Shown here: positions 51,801-63,245 of the stretch, one piece after another
How the letters are laid out: each line of letters begins with the position of its first letter
How positions within the stretch are numbered: the stretch's first letter is position 1
Assembly: GCA_026874595.1 (NCBI GenBank)
Contig: CM049311.1
Coordinates: 60,013,453 to 60,077,452, forward strand
Source of the DNA: Sipunculus nudus
Lineage: Eukaryota > Annelida > Sipuncula > Golfingiida > Sipunculidae
DNA: 64,000 nt
Direction: 5' to 3'
Made by a program: the position numbers and the translations under genes
The notes under the pieces: model-generated
Told to the model about the DNA's origin: nothing
The model's input: only the letters and a program-made list of their open reading frames with translations
Database searches by the model: none

Positions 51801-52442
51801 TCGATCAGTTACACCACGCCTATAATAGGATATATGAGAATGCTCGACAGGTACACTCTTCCAAGTTACAGAAACGCACTAAAAAACACACATCAAACGT
51901 GTCGAAATTTTTTTAGAATCTGGTCAGCTTTTGCTCGAAAAGCTTCTGGTAAACAGGTGGACGTAACGATTTGCATAAAACATTATATTTTCAGAGAGTT
52001 AACGCTTCTCAACTTATTGACCTACCTCAGAACCGACATGCGCATTTGAAATGCATTTCAAGTCACCAACTTTGCGTTCCCTGACATTCTTCAAGGCTTT
52101 TTCATATCTTCGGATGATGCCCAGGAAAAATGGTTGATTTGGAACCAGGAATGGAATATTTCCATCATCGTCCCCTAAAATAAAATTGCATCTTGGTGAG
52201 AGTTCTTCATGGAGAGATAATGGAAGGTCGGACGTACCCCATCCTTTAATACGGACATCACACTGAAAGCATCTCACTTCATCTTCATGTCCTGTGTAAT
52301 AAAACCCGGCTCTGGCCAGAGATGTTGGAAACATCGTGCTATCGCTTGGCCAGGATGTATATGACTCCAGACGGTTGATTTCATATCGAAAATGTTTTCT
52401 GTTAATGTCATATACTTTAATCTTTGCTAACACATCTTCCAT
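48824..52442 (-). CDS. IAP-3: short BIR-RING protein
   Basis: The minus-strand exons 52442-52067, 50226-50182 and 49029-48824 join in phases 1 and 1 to 208 codons. The BIR (about residues 20-88) has C58, C61, H78 and C85 with canonical spacing. A 14-residue charged linker comes from the 45-nt middle exon. The RING starts at C158 (CKIC) with CCHLICC and KCPVC ligands and ends in VRVFCSAFN. The start MEDV and 'YEINRLxSYTxWP' closely match IAP-1 BIR1. The middle exon is the least certain part: it is supported by borders (AAG|, GG|GTGAGC), by phase, and by resemblance to the IAP-4 linker exon. Two R1 repeat fragments lie in the introns. A zinc-binding BIR plus RING predicts an IAP-type E3 ligase. 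Confidence 0.83.
49560..49720 (+). repeat. R1 fragment inside IAP-3 intron
   Basis: It contains CTGGCGCCACCTCTG followed by 'attacggcaatcgtgtcattttctcaactg', which matches the module after the palindrome in copies a and d. It is in + orientation, so it is antisense to IAP-3. Confidence 0.6.
50340..51262 (-). repeat. Dispersed repeat family R1, copy e (reverse)
   Basis: In reverse orientation it carries GTGGCGCCACCC (about 50360), CAGGTGGCGCCATC (about 50483) and AGGTGGCGCCAC (about 50928). It ends with GGACGGACGACGGACAAAG and CTCAGCTGAGC (about 51251). It sits in the IAP-3 intron between the BIR and linker exons and has the same sense as the gene. Two head-like modules suggest a nested or duplicated copy. 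Confidence 0.75.
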
Positions 52443-53000
52443 TATCCTTTTCCGAGAGATCGTAACGCCACTAACTGTCCGAAGCAAATGAACCACTGAT
52501 TTGCACAAACAATATCAAATAAATAAAACACTATCCCCAAATGTTAAACTAACTGATGAACTTTCCAAAACCATAGATATTATTTCCAACTCCGACTGCA
52601 TGTATCACTGTATGTGGAAATGAAATGAATCCAAATGCAAGGGGTCCAGGGTCTCTCCTGTGCCACGTCCGGTGCAACAACAAATGACACGAGTAAAATA
52701 GGACCTAAGGTTTATTACTACCCCTCCCGGGTGGGAGATCGGGCTGTCTTGCCTCGAACCGGCCGTCGAAGTTGTCAACAAAAAGATTCGGATAGCCTCA
52801 TGTAAAATTGTCGTGGGCACAGCGTAAAAACAACAATCGACCAATGAAAGCGCGGCGTACTCACCAGGGACAAAACACATGAACGGGAAAGAACGGAATA
52901 ACACACGTTCTGGCATAGGCCAAGAATCAGAACAATGAGAGCTTGTGTCTCGGTGTTATCAAACCAACGAGAGCGAGTGTCACATGCATGTTTTAAAATT
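52443..53000 (-). other. Probable 5' UTR and first intron of IAP-3
   Basis: On the minus strand, GTTTGTGCAAATCAG| at 52496 is a plausible acceptor, so the coding exon would begin at 52495. A strong donor CCCTG|GTGAGTAC lies at 52865/52864, suggesting a non-coding first exon above 52865 and a 369-bp intron. The 5' end is not placed. Overlapping open frames here (52605-53068) show no domain. Confidence 0.45.
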
Positions 53001-54687
53001 TGGACTGGACGTACAATGCAATACCACACTGTCAGTGGTCTGATTACAGTTCTGTGCTCTGTGCGCATCCTGGTGTTCAGAGTGGTTACACGCTAGGATG
53101 TCTAGGACAACTGCAGTGTGTAACAACTGCGTGAGTAGCGTAGTGCAGGCAGGAAGCTCAAGTGACTTTTGTTTACATTAAAAACCTGATGCGTTTTAGA
53201 AAACACGGTTAAGCATGAAACCTTTTTATTATATATATATATGCAATTAATAAACAAATGAGGTTCTATCAAATTCTCCAAGAAATGACTCAGCTGAAAG
53301 GCGTCATTTACCGTACATTTATTGTACAAATATCAAGTCAGCATTAAGCGTTTGTACATACGTTAACTGACTTTGATTTCAACATGCATGTTGTCACAAA
53401 AAAAGAATGTTTTGTTTTGTTAGATTATTTCATATTATTTAACATATACATGTTTGTATATAACAAATAAAAATATTAGAAGCATTCTGTAGTTTCATAA
53501 AAATCAGATGTACCAATCATGTGCGTGTTTTTTTTTTTTTTTTTCATCTAATTTAGTTATATATCCTCTAGTAAACATTGTCTCTGAAATTATAATCATG
53601 AGAGTTGACCCTGACGCTATTTTCATAACCTGGTGTGGCAACAGGATAAGTGGCTTCGGTTTAAAATGTCATCATTTTCAACGGCTGTTTCGTCGTTTTC
53701 AAATGCGTTTGTATGAGGCATGACGCAGCTGATCCCGAGGTGCTGCTGTGTGTGTTAACTACGGATTACTTGTATCCGACGCACAGGCATACTACACCCG
53801 TGTATTATTTGGCCAGTTGAGCACCTAGGGCCTAAATAGGCTGGGTGAAGGGATTATTTCTTGGATCTCATGCGTTTCGTGACAGTATGTTAGTAAATCT
53901 TTACCCAATTAGATTTATCTTGTGTGGCAGTTTAACTCAATAAATAAAATCCAGTAGACCTACCTCCTCTGCCGTTCACTGTTTGCGGAAATCATAACTG
54001 TAATCCACAGTAACAGAGAGAAGGTTTCTTCATATTTTTCGTGACGCTTGCTTCATGCTTTGGCTGACTTGCGGAAATCCCCTTCAGGCATTTTGTACGT
54101 CAGCAATATGTAAAAACTACGTGGCTGACGGGCAAAAATCATAAAGGGGGTTTCCATACGTAAGCCGTTAATTTACTCTTAACACTGTAGCACCTTTTAG
54201 TTTTGTCCACAGTCGCATGAATCGTTATTGGTGGGCGTTATTCTGGCTAAAACCGCGTATATATACTGATCCCACCAGAGCCTATGGAACGGACTTCGTG
54301 GATTCTCTGTTTACATTTGAATTGACCTTGTTTTGGGTCAAATATGAGCGCAAACTCATAACAAATTCATAACATTTTTGGCGGGAATGAGTTCGTGGAT
54401 ATCGCTCATGGTGATCGGGAATTCCTCATGATGCCCATGAAACTAGTTTTTTAGCCAAGACCATATGGCCCTGAGTGGAATTTGGCAAATGAAGTTTAAT
54501 TTTAAATTGATCCTGGTACTGACGAAGTGACATGACATGATCCTAATCATAACGTTAAATGTCTAATACTATAAGAATTACATGACTTCACGCCAGTTTA
54601 GTGTCAGGGTTCTCGGAGTGGATCTCCCTATAGATCGATTCTATTCAAAATAGATTTTGAGTACGATTCTGTGCGAAATACAGGGAA
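53001..54687. other. Intergenic, no gene seen
   Basis: AT-rich DNA with T runs (about 53527). It includes the AAAGGGGGTTTCCAT repeat near 54145, shared with about 3990. No supportable exon. Confidence 0.5.
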
Positions 54688-54689
54688 TT

Positions 54690-54936
54690 ACTGAGCCCGA
54701 AGTCCATTGAAACACTGTCTGCTGTCATGCACTCTGGCGCAGTAGAAACATCGCCGGTAAATTGATTGTGATACAAATAAATATCCAAGTGTAATATATG
54801 GGAACGCGCACAATACCCTATTTCCCATCTCGTCATAAAATAAGATTTCATGGGAAATTACAGAGAGGAATGCTGCAATTGTCGTCAAGAATCTGTCCGC
54901 AAAGCATTCGAGACAACTGCAGAGAGGCGACGTCAT
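54690..54936 (-). pseudogene. Retroelement-like zinc-knuckle relic (tentative)
   Basis: The minus-strand frame contains RRCFYCARVHDSRQC, a C-x2-C-x3-H-x4-C knuckle like those in gag-type regions of BEL/Pao-class LTR retrotransposons. A stop follows within ten codons. No protease, reverse transcriptase or integrase is visible nearby, so only a fragment remains. The stretch GYLFVSQSIYRRCFYC also resembles the core of a BIR domain, but the x16-H-x6-C remainder is missing. I favour a retroelement remnant. Confidence 0.3.
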
Positions 54937-56690
54937 TTGGCTGTTCCGTTAACCATTTAGTGTGTTCCAAAATGGTTGAATTATTTGATCAGATTTTGGG
55001 GGTTGAGGCATTAAACAGAACAACGCCTAGTACCTTCACCGGCCCTGCTTGATAATTTGGTAAAACTTTTCTCTTTGCTTAAAACTGATTCGACTTGAGT
55101 TGATACAACACGAAAATCTTCCAGCGTGATCGACCTTGTAAGTAATGGCATGTGACATTCGTTAGAGACAACCTTCCACGAAATGTGGTGGCTCTTTATT
55201 CTTTGGCTACTCAAGATAAATAAGGAGAGCGTGGTTTATGTTGCGTTCTGGGCGCACTAAAAAGCGCTTCTGAAAAGAAAATAACGTGCACGATGGGGCT
55301 AAAATTACGCTCTTTACACAGCGCTTTACTTATAGGGCTACTTCCTATATCGTAAGGCGCTGTTTGTTATGACCTCGTATCCTGCTTTGCAACACCAGAG
55401 GGGAGCACTGTATTTTTGTCCAATTAGATGAAACTTTGTGCTGGAAGACAAAGCCAAGCGAGGAATACACGGAGCCAATCATATTCATTTCTTTTTGAGT
55501 GACAGCTCATCCCCCAGCGTAACCGTCTAAACAGGCCACAGGCTCAGAGAGAATTGCCCCTGACGTGGTTTGCTTAGGGCCTTGGGCACATAGGATGCTC
55601 GGCCGGTGAGCTGTAATTCAAACGAAACGTAACAACAAAGGCTACGTGCACACCTCGCTGGCTGGTGTCAGTTCTGCAGACAACAGATATATGGCTACGC
55701 TAACACAGTCATAATGTCATAATCGAATCGGTCGATGATGCGAGAATGCAGAGGGAGCAATTTAAATTCGACCAGAAACTCATCAAACGGCGCTTGAAGC
55801 GCGGCAATGGGCGGAGCAAGGATGCCTGTTGAGTGTTTGTTTATTGGCATCTGATTGGCTGCTTGTCACATCGTACGCACGTTTATTTCAGTGGACAACA
55901 AACCGCCATCTGGTGTCTAAATATATCATAAACGGTCAAAGCTGGCAGCGTGAAAATCAGTTGCTTCTATAGAAGCGCAAGATTTCCGCTGCCTCGGGAG
56001 CGTAGGCTAAAATCAGATGCCGTAATTATATATTTCTTAACGAGTCATATAAAACAATACATTTCGTACCAATACAAGTAATAAATTTTAAAGGGAAGAG
56101 CCAAAAGTGAGGATTTTCTTTTTAATTTAAAAAGTGGGGACCGGTAAAATCTTTGGAGGTCCAGCATATTTTCTGTGCTGCCGGACCCGCAATGTCCGTT
56201 GACAATGTTCGGCAAATTCGAGCCCTGCTGAATATAAAATGTTTGCATGGTGAAAATCAGACCAACTATATACAAAGTGAGCGTACCTATGGTCTCCGGT
56301 ATCTTAGTTCCAAATCAGTATTATTAAAGGATTCCATATCACAAATGAGGTTACAAACACATGCAACTACATGAAAAATAAAAAAAAAAAAAAAATAAAA
56401 ATAAAATAACAGGCATCTTGGCATTTAAGGTCAGAATGGGCCAAACCCACACTTTCGCGGGTAGAAATGTGAAACTGGTGAAATGGCTGAAATAAAAAAA
56501 TAATTATCATCAAGGTTTACTCCAGAGCGCTTTCCTATGAATAGGTATAGCCGCAATTAAGGTGGCGGAGGTCTGGAGTCTTTAACTTCATACAGAGGAG
56601 TTACCACTCGAGGTTCACGAGCTGCATGCATCTGTTCAAGTTTGAAAACAGTATGTTTTTAAAAGCTAGAAACTAGACATAAACGCATAA
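54937..56690. other. Intergenic with repeat fragments
   Basis: TACACAGCGCTTTAC near 55316 and the 35-bp block at 55970-56004 are shared with 38345-38424. An A-rich tract occurs near 56375-56405. No gene supported. Confidence 0.5.
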
Positions 56691-57000
56691 ACTTTACACA
56701 TTTATATATTGCAGAGGTACTGCATACGCATATCAGTGTATACATGGAATGTCGCATGCTCTATTTCCAGCCCATAACTGCGCTCAAGGCGTTATATATA
56801 AATCCGTCTCTTACCGACAGGTTTCCATAAAAAAACATACATAATTCAGATATCACGATTTGGATATAATTTCACTCGATTACTTTCACCGGGTGTTCCA
56901 TGTGGTGCCTGGCTGGATTATCTAGTGTATACAGAGTATACATTGGCGACGGCTATGATGATGTATCGGGAATTGCTGTCATTTGCGTGACCTTTTAATG
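56690..57000 (+). repeat. Duplicated block A
   Basis: It matches 60630-60985 in order: a run of TATA-rich sequence, 'gtctcttacc', an A run, CACGAT, and the strongest anchor CACCGGGTGTTCCATGTGGT at about 56888. A TATACATxGxCGACG block follows. Confidence 0.65.
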
Positions 57001-57489
57001 CCACAGTGCACCTCTAGTTAACTCATTCTTCTAGATATGATGGTATTGTAGTAGATTTGGAGAATCCACCAATGCCAGATGTCGACCTCTGCATTTTGGA
57101 CTTCTCGGAACTGGCCCCTGGACATGCGCAGAAGACCTGATGTAATGGAATCCGAGATATTAAGCTGATTCAAGCCAAGATTTACACGAGGAAATCTTAG
57201 GTCTGCTCAGCCATCGGACTCTTGTAGGTGGGTAAGGTGATTGCCCACATTGTAAGCGTTTAATGACGTTTACAGTATGACAAGAAACAGTTATTTGCAC
57301 TTGAAAAGCAGCTCACTATTAGTATCTGTTGTTCAAATAATATGTTCGCTTGATTTGCTAGTGATGCAGGTTGAAAAAGCCGTCCCTTAGTGATGATCAA
57401 TGAAAGTTGATAACATTTGTTTTATAAATTTCAATAGTGGAGATTAGCTAGAGATTATCTTGATAAATAAGCTGCAATTCCAATAGGAA

Positions 57490-59040
57490 ATAAAACAAGT
57501 GACCCATGGGTCATGACGCTCAGCTAACTTGCATGATTAAGCCTTTTTGGTATGCAAGGAGATATACCAAGGACCTACCAGGATATAATGAAAAAAATTT
57601 CTACATCAAGAAGTTATGATTTGTGCCTTGATAACAATTGACCAGCAAAGATTTCCGAGTACAAAAATACAATACAGAAATGCGCAAAAATAAAGAAAAT
57701 TTAGATGGTACCACAAGTCTTCCACAGCTGAAAGGGCTATCCATGGTCAATAAACTTACTAAATTTGAGAAAGATCCATTTAATCTATGATATTTAATTT
57801 AATTTAATATAAAAGATATTTAATCTAAAGTATGAATTTTATTCATTAACAGCTGATAATGTTAAAACTTTGCAATTGTGTCCACAACAGTTCTGAAGAA
57901 CTGGCTTGGCCAATTACATCGTTCTTTGCATGGTAACAATGTTATATACGTAGTTGATGCACAATGTTTGAGCTTCAGTGTTGAGTGCAAAATGTTTGTT
58001 TTGCAGCCCAGAACATTAACACAAGTCTGAATTTCTAGGTGCAAAAACCACACAAAAACGCTAGTAACTCACAGAATATAGATCACAGTGATCAATTTTT
58101 TTTTAAGGAAAGAGATTTACCAAGGACCTTCCTTGATGTAAGTTAGAAGTATTTAGGTCGACCGGTTGCGATTTGTGCCTTATTAACAGACGGACGGACG
58201 ACGGACAAAAGGAGAGAAAGCTCAGACGACCTATGGCGCCGACAGTCTTTAGGAAATGATGAAACACTTCATGATCAATATTCATGTAAAGAATCAATCA
58301 GTGCATTAGTTTTCAGATAGTGGAATTTCGTATCAATTCTTTTATCATTCTAGGGGGTATTTTCAAGCACCATAGCCAGGAGGATATAGGTTACAGTGAC
58401 CTAATTTCAATTTTCCAAGGAGATTATTTACGACATCCATGGATGTAACGTTAGAAGAATCTATAGCTAGCGGATGCAATTTCTGCCCCGCTGACTAACT
58501 GGGCACTCAAATTTTCGGCCTGTAGTTCACAAAATATAGTACACCTCATTTCAGGTTTTCAATTAAGGAGTTTGCCTAGGACCTCCCTGGATGTACAGTT
58601 TCTAGGTCTAACGGTTACGATTTATGTCTTGTTAACGGACGGCTTCATTTGAAGGTCTCAAAATAGAGAAAAAAATGCGTATAAATTATGAAAAAAAAAT
58701 ATAGGTGGCGCATCCAGTCTTCATGAAATAAGCAAACACTCCATGATGAATATGCACGGAAAGAATCATGACAATCAATGTATTAGGTATTCAGATATTG
58801 GAGCTTTTGTATCATTTTTTTATTATTATTCTAAGGGGGGATAATTTCGAGCCCCATAGCGCGGATATAGGATTCAGCTTTCCAAGTCGCTTTTTTTAGA
58901 CCTCCATGGTTTTCAGTTAGAAGTTTCTAGGTCCAGCGGTTACGAGTTTTGCCCTGTTAACGGACGGACGGAAAGACGGACGACGGACAAAGAGGGATTG
59001 CTATATCTCACATGAATTTCAGTCAGCTGAGCCTAAAAAA
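57490..59040 (-). repeat. Dispersed repeat family R1, copy f (reverse)
   Basis: In reverse orientation it has decayed palindromes (GATGGTACCACAAG at about 57705, ATGGCGCCGACAG at about 58234 and AGGTGGCGCATCC at about 58703), AGGTTACAGTGACCT (about 58388, one mismatch from the copy a palindrome), and two GACGGACGACGGACAAA tracts (about 58190 and 58975). It ends at CAGTCAGCTGAGCCTAAAAA. Two head modules indicate two adjacent copies. Confidence 0.75.
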
Positions 59041-59389
59041 TGGAAAGATAACGGCGATTCCTTATGAACCAGGCAAATCTTGAATATCATTTCATTATAG
59101 AAATTAGTATTGAAAATGTTAGTTTGGGGGGATTATGGTTTGATGGAGTAAGTTAAAAGCATGATAATATTTAAATTTTGTTAGACAGTATTATAAAAAG
59201 TCAATGTCTTTGAATTACATTCAAAATTGTTTATAGTCTGGTCATACCAATGCAAACCTTAACATTATATGTTAGCGCATAAAATATCTCGTGTTGTTTC
59301 GTTTGTTCAGTACCATTTTGTTTAGGATATTTCCTCGGTCCTTACATTTCGTCGATATTTACAGAGGACATACTAGCTGCGTGAATAGG

Positions 59390-59890
59390 TATTTCCACAG
59401 ATCATGATATATGACTAAATTAAGAAACATGCGTTTATATATAACCATTGCAAACCCACCTACCGTATGTAACGAGCACGTGTGCATAGAATAAAGAAGT
59501 AACTTAGTGGCACACAGCCATCATATTCTATTTTCTGATCCTTGGTTGGTTATGAAGTAGTTATAGATGGAATGTCTGACTTTAACTGTCTATTTCCTTG
59601 AGAGACATGTTAACATTCAGATCACATTTAAAGATGCATTTTATTTTACACCTGACTGTGTAACTGGAGTCCATTAATCTATTCTTCTCTATGGCAAATA
59701 CATCTACGTGCATGTGTGTGTGTCTGTGTGTGTGTGTGTTAAATGCATTATTGATTTTATTACAGTATACTAGACCAAATACCATGACTGAATGAATTAA
59801 TGAATTGGCATCGTTACAAGGCGTAAGGCCTGAAGAACTAAAACATAATATTGAAAATAGGGACATGCGTTATTATATACACTATACCCG
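59390..59890 (+). repeat. Duplicated block B
   Basis: It matches 61005-61500: GGTATTTCCACARATCATGAT, 'aagtaactta', 'catgttaacattca', a TG tract followed by TTAAATGCAT, and 'ggcgtaaggcct'. The TG tracts are at about 59713-59739 and 61310-61331. Confidence 0.7.
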
Positions 59891-60629
59891 TACCATTAAA
59901 GGGACCTACAATTACGTACAAAGTACATTGAATTAACAAGACTAGCTATATAGCGTATTCTCTCTTAAATAAAATGGTACCAGACTGCTAAAATACTGTA
60001 CGGAAATCGTTGGCGGTATCCTATGCACGAGTGTTAAAAAAGGTGGATCAGGCGCGATCACTGACCCCAAAATAAAGATAGCGCGAAAGCCTACTGCGTT
60101 TTCCGTTTACTTTTCAGGCTTTCACTTGGTGTGTCACAACCGTGTATGTTTGGACTGCTCCTTGACTACTCCATGTTTGGACTACCTGTTTGGGAAGAAT
60201 CGGACCTTCGGTAACGCGACCTTGTTACAGTAAACAGACACACGTGGACCGTGTTTAATCACAACGCAGAACGAAAATGAGGTGTTAAGCAGATTACCTT
60301 TACATGTCACTTTAACAAGATAATCATATTATGACACGCTATATAATCATTTAATGATTCAATAACAAGGTAAAATAGTAAGTTTGATCAATTATTATGA
60401 TATATCCAAATATGATCCCCAACTTTGGGACACTCCTAGATCCCATGCTACATGTCTTTGGAATTAGTTGCCATTTAGAAATAACACTGTATAACTGGAT
60501 GTATACATATCTAATATCTTCCTTTTCATTATATTCCTGTGATTCAGATACGTGTTTTATTATTTGTTTTTTTTTTTGGTAGATATCCGAGTTTGAAATG
60601 TATGATAACTTTGTAAAAGGTAGGAGCTA

Positions 60630-61500
60630 TAAAGACAAAGACGCATACACTCTACACATATATAATGCATGCAAACATATTGTAAATTTACATATATATG
60701 TCCGTATAAAGGTAATGTTATGTGCGCTATTTACAGCTCATATAATTGGGTTTAAGGTGTCTCTTACCAAAAGGTTTTCAAAAAAAAAAAAAAAAAAAAA
60801 CACACATAATTAAAAAAAATCACGATGTGGACATATTTTATTTGATTACTTTCACCGGGTGTTCCATGTGGTGCCTGACTCTGCATTAACACGTTCGCTG
60901 CCAATGACATGTATATCCGTCATTTATTAACTAATATATACGGAGTCTAGTATACATAGACGACGATTGTGTTGAACATAATTGCGGGCGTTATTGGTAT
61001 TTCCACAAATCATGATATATGTATATATATATAACCATCCAAAACCACCTTTTGGGTGTAATGATCAGGTCTACATGGAATAACGAAGTAACTTATCTGG
61101 CAACCAGTTTCTATTTTTCTTAACCTCGGGGTTTATCAAGTGCTTATAGATGTAATGTCTGGCTTTATCTTTCGATTCCCAAGAGGAACATGTTAACATT
61201 CAAAACGCATTTAAAAGATGTATTTTTTTATCACCAGGCTGTGTAGGTGGAACCCATTTAGAGAACACTTGCATATACACCTCTATGGTAACCACTTCTA
61301 TGTGCATGTCTGTGTGTGTGTGTGTGTGTGTTAAATGCATAATCGAAACTAGTATAGTATACTCGACAAATGCCACGGTTGAATGAATTAACGAATCGCC
61401 ATCGATTGAAGGCGTAAGGCCTAGAGAACGAAAACATACTATTATAAATTGGAAAATGGCCGAGAGTACAAGATGCAGTAGGCATTTATTTTGGGCTGGT
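60630..61500 (+). repeat. Contiguous duplicate A'B'
   Basis: Blocks A and B are adjacent here (60630-60985 and 61005-61500), whereas the other copy has them 2.4 kb apart. This is the uninterrupted version. No coding content. Confidence 0.65.
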
Positions 61501-62754
61501 AGGGTCAACTTGAGTCGTGATGCAGACTATACGGGGGAATGAACAGCAACGTTTATCTATCCTGTTGAATTGATAAACAATTGTCGTAAACAGCCGATAA
61601 TCTTAACATTAGGCTACGAGTGATGAATTAAAACAAAAGAATATCTGTGAACTCACAAACCTAACAGAATTCCGTGTCTATGGTAACGAATCATTTCTCT
61701 ACAACTAATAAATGTAGAATTTACAGCTGACGTGACTGAGTAAATATCGTTTATTTACTGTGAGGAATGATAAATATTTGAGGGGGGTTTCTCAGACACA
61801 GTACCATTAGTTTTGACAGCCCTACCCCACCCCAACCCTCACTACTGCAAAAAAATATATACTGTAAAAAGTTACTGATTTTAAAGTTCCTGCCGTTCTG
61901 TCATTTTATAGGAGATTAAAATAATAACATTTTGAAACATTTCCTTTTGTTAAGTAGGCTGTGTTTTTATCAGTTCACCTAAACCATTATGTTAACAATC
62001 GAAAACCTATAATAAAAAGGTAAAAAAAATCGATTGCCAGCAAAAGAGGCCCGAGAAACATACCTTACCTGTCAAATTTCTCACATGAAATAAAAATTTA
62101 AAAGTTTGTGTTTAATTTGGCATTTTCATTTACATTTTTACATTCTCACATTCAAATTATTATGTTGCAACGGTGAAAGTCTTGAATGTATTGGATTGGA
62201 TTTAATTACCTTACAGATACCTAAATCTGCTGTTCATTGATTCTGCTGGACAGTTATTTTTATCAAAAATCTAATATGAATGACACGTTGTTGTCCTCCT
62301 GTAAAAACCCTTCCCATGAACCAAGCAGATATGGTGAGTACTATTTAAGTGTATTTTAATTAATAAATATTAAAACATAGAGCATACATGTTTAAAACAC
62401 AAAAAAAAACTTGAAAATAAATCTGTAAACAAACAAACAAATCTTGAGCATAATTCCTTTCTATTCAGTCAATGATTGAGACAAAAAAAGCCACCACAGG
62501 TTTTAAACCGGGGTTAATATGTTTGACAAATGAAGGAAATACAAAAAAATGTTTCTTACAAACCAGTGAAGCAATACCAAAACCTCCTATATAAAAACCA
62601 GTTATAAACCAGTCAAGCGATATCAAAAACTCCTATATACATGCGATCATTTCAACCGAGATACGTACCTGATGAGTGAGAGCAATCGCAACATTGCTCC
62701 CACGAAACAGTACTGTAGTACCAACGGATGATGTCAAACTAACTGAACATTAAA

Positions 62755-62755
<1 letters not shown>
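61501..62755. other. Intergenic, no gene seen
   Basis: AT-rich DNA with A runs. No supportable exon; in particular, no BIR exon for IAP-4 is seen here. Confidence 0.5.

Positions 62756-62756
<1 letters not shown>

Positions 62757-62840
<84 letters not shown>
62757..62840. repeat. Compound (TA)n(GA)n microsatellite
   Basis: A TA tract to about 62800 joins a GA tract to about 62839. Confidence 0.95.
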
Positions 62841-62841
<1 letters not shown>

Positions 62842-62965
62842 TATATGATTAGCCATGCTGGTTCATTGTGTATAGAAATGGAACATGAATACATAGAAAA
62901 GCCTATTAACTGTTTGCGAATGGTTCCTATAAAAGTGTGAAAATACACAAAGGGTTCGGAGATCT

Positions 62966-63014
62966 GCTGTAGCTGAGTGGATAGAGCAGTCAACCGTCAT
63001 GGGTTCGATTCCCT
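62966..63014 (+). repeat. tRNA-like SINE fragment (A and B boxes)
   Basis: TAGCTGAGTGGATAGAGC resembles a pol III A box with D-arm, and GGGTTCGATTCCC is a near-perfect B box with T-arm. The boxes are only about 32 nt apart, with no room for a full anticodon arm. It is therefore a tRNA-derived SINE head or a decayed tRNA, not a functional tRNA. Confidence 0.55.
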
Positions 63015-63051
63015 TATGCAAAGAACGGACTTTACTGTGTATTCATATTCC

Positions 63052-63054
<3 letters not shown>

Positions 63055-63101
<47 letters not shown>

Positions 63102-63118
63102 TATATATATATATATAT
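63055..63118. repeat. (TA)n microsatellite
   Basis: A TA tract with one interruption near 63098-63100, about 130 bp before the IAP-4 linker exon. Confidence 0.95.
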
Positions 63119-63245
63119 TAGACAGTCTCATACAGAGCACCAGTAACCACGCCCACACCTGATCAGGGCCTGAACATCCCAGCCTTTTTTTTTAACGAAG
63201 ACAGAGTGATCTTTGCTTTCCGAGTCATCTTCTCTTTTTTTTTAG

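Noticed and set aside
52605-53068. Overlapping minus-strand frames upstream of IAP-3
   Set aside because: They cross the predicted 5' UTR intron of IAP-3 and match no family I know; chance frames in slightly GC-richer DNA.
62966-63014. Functional tRNA gene
   Set aside because: The A-to-B box distance is too short for a complete anticodon arm, and no acceptor stem pairing was found.
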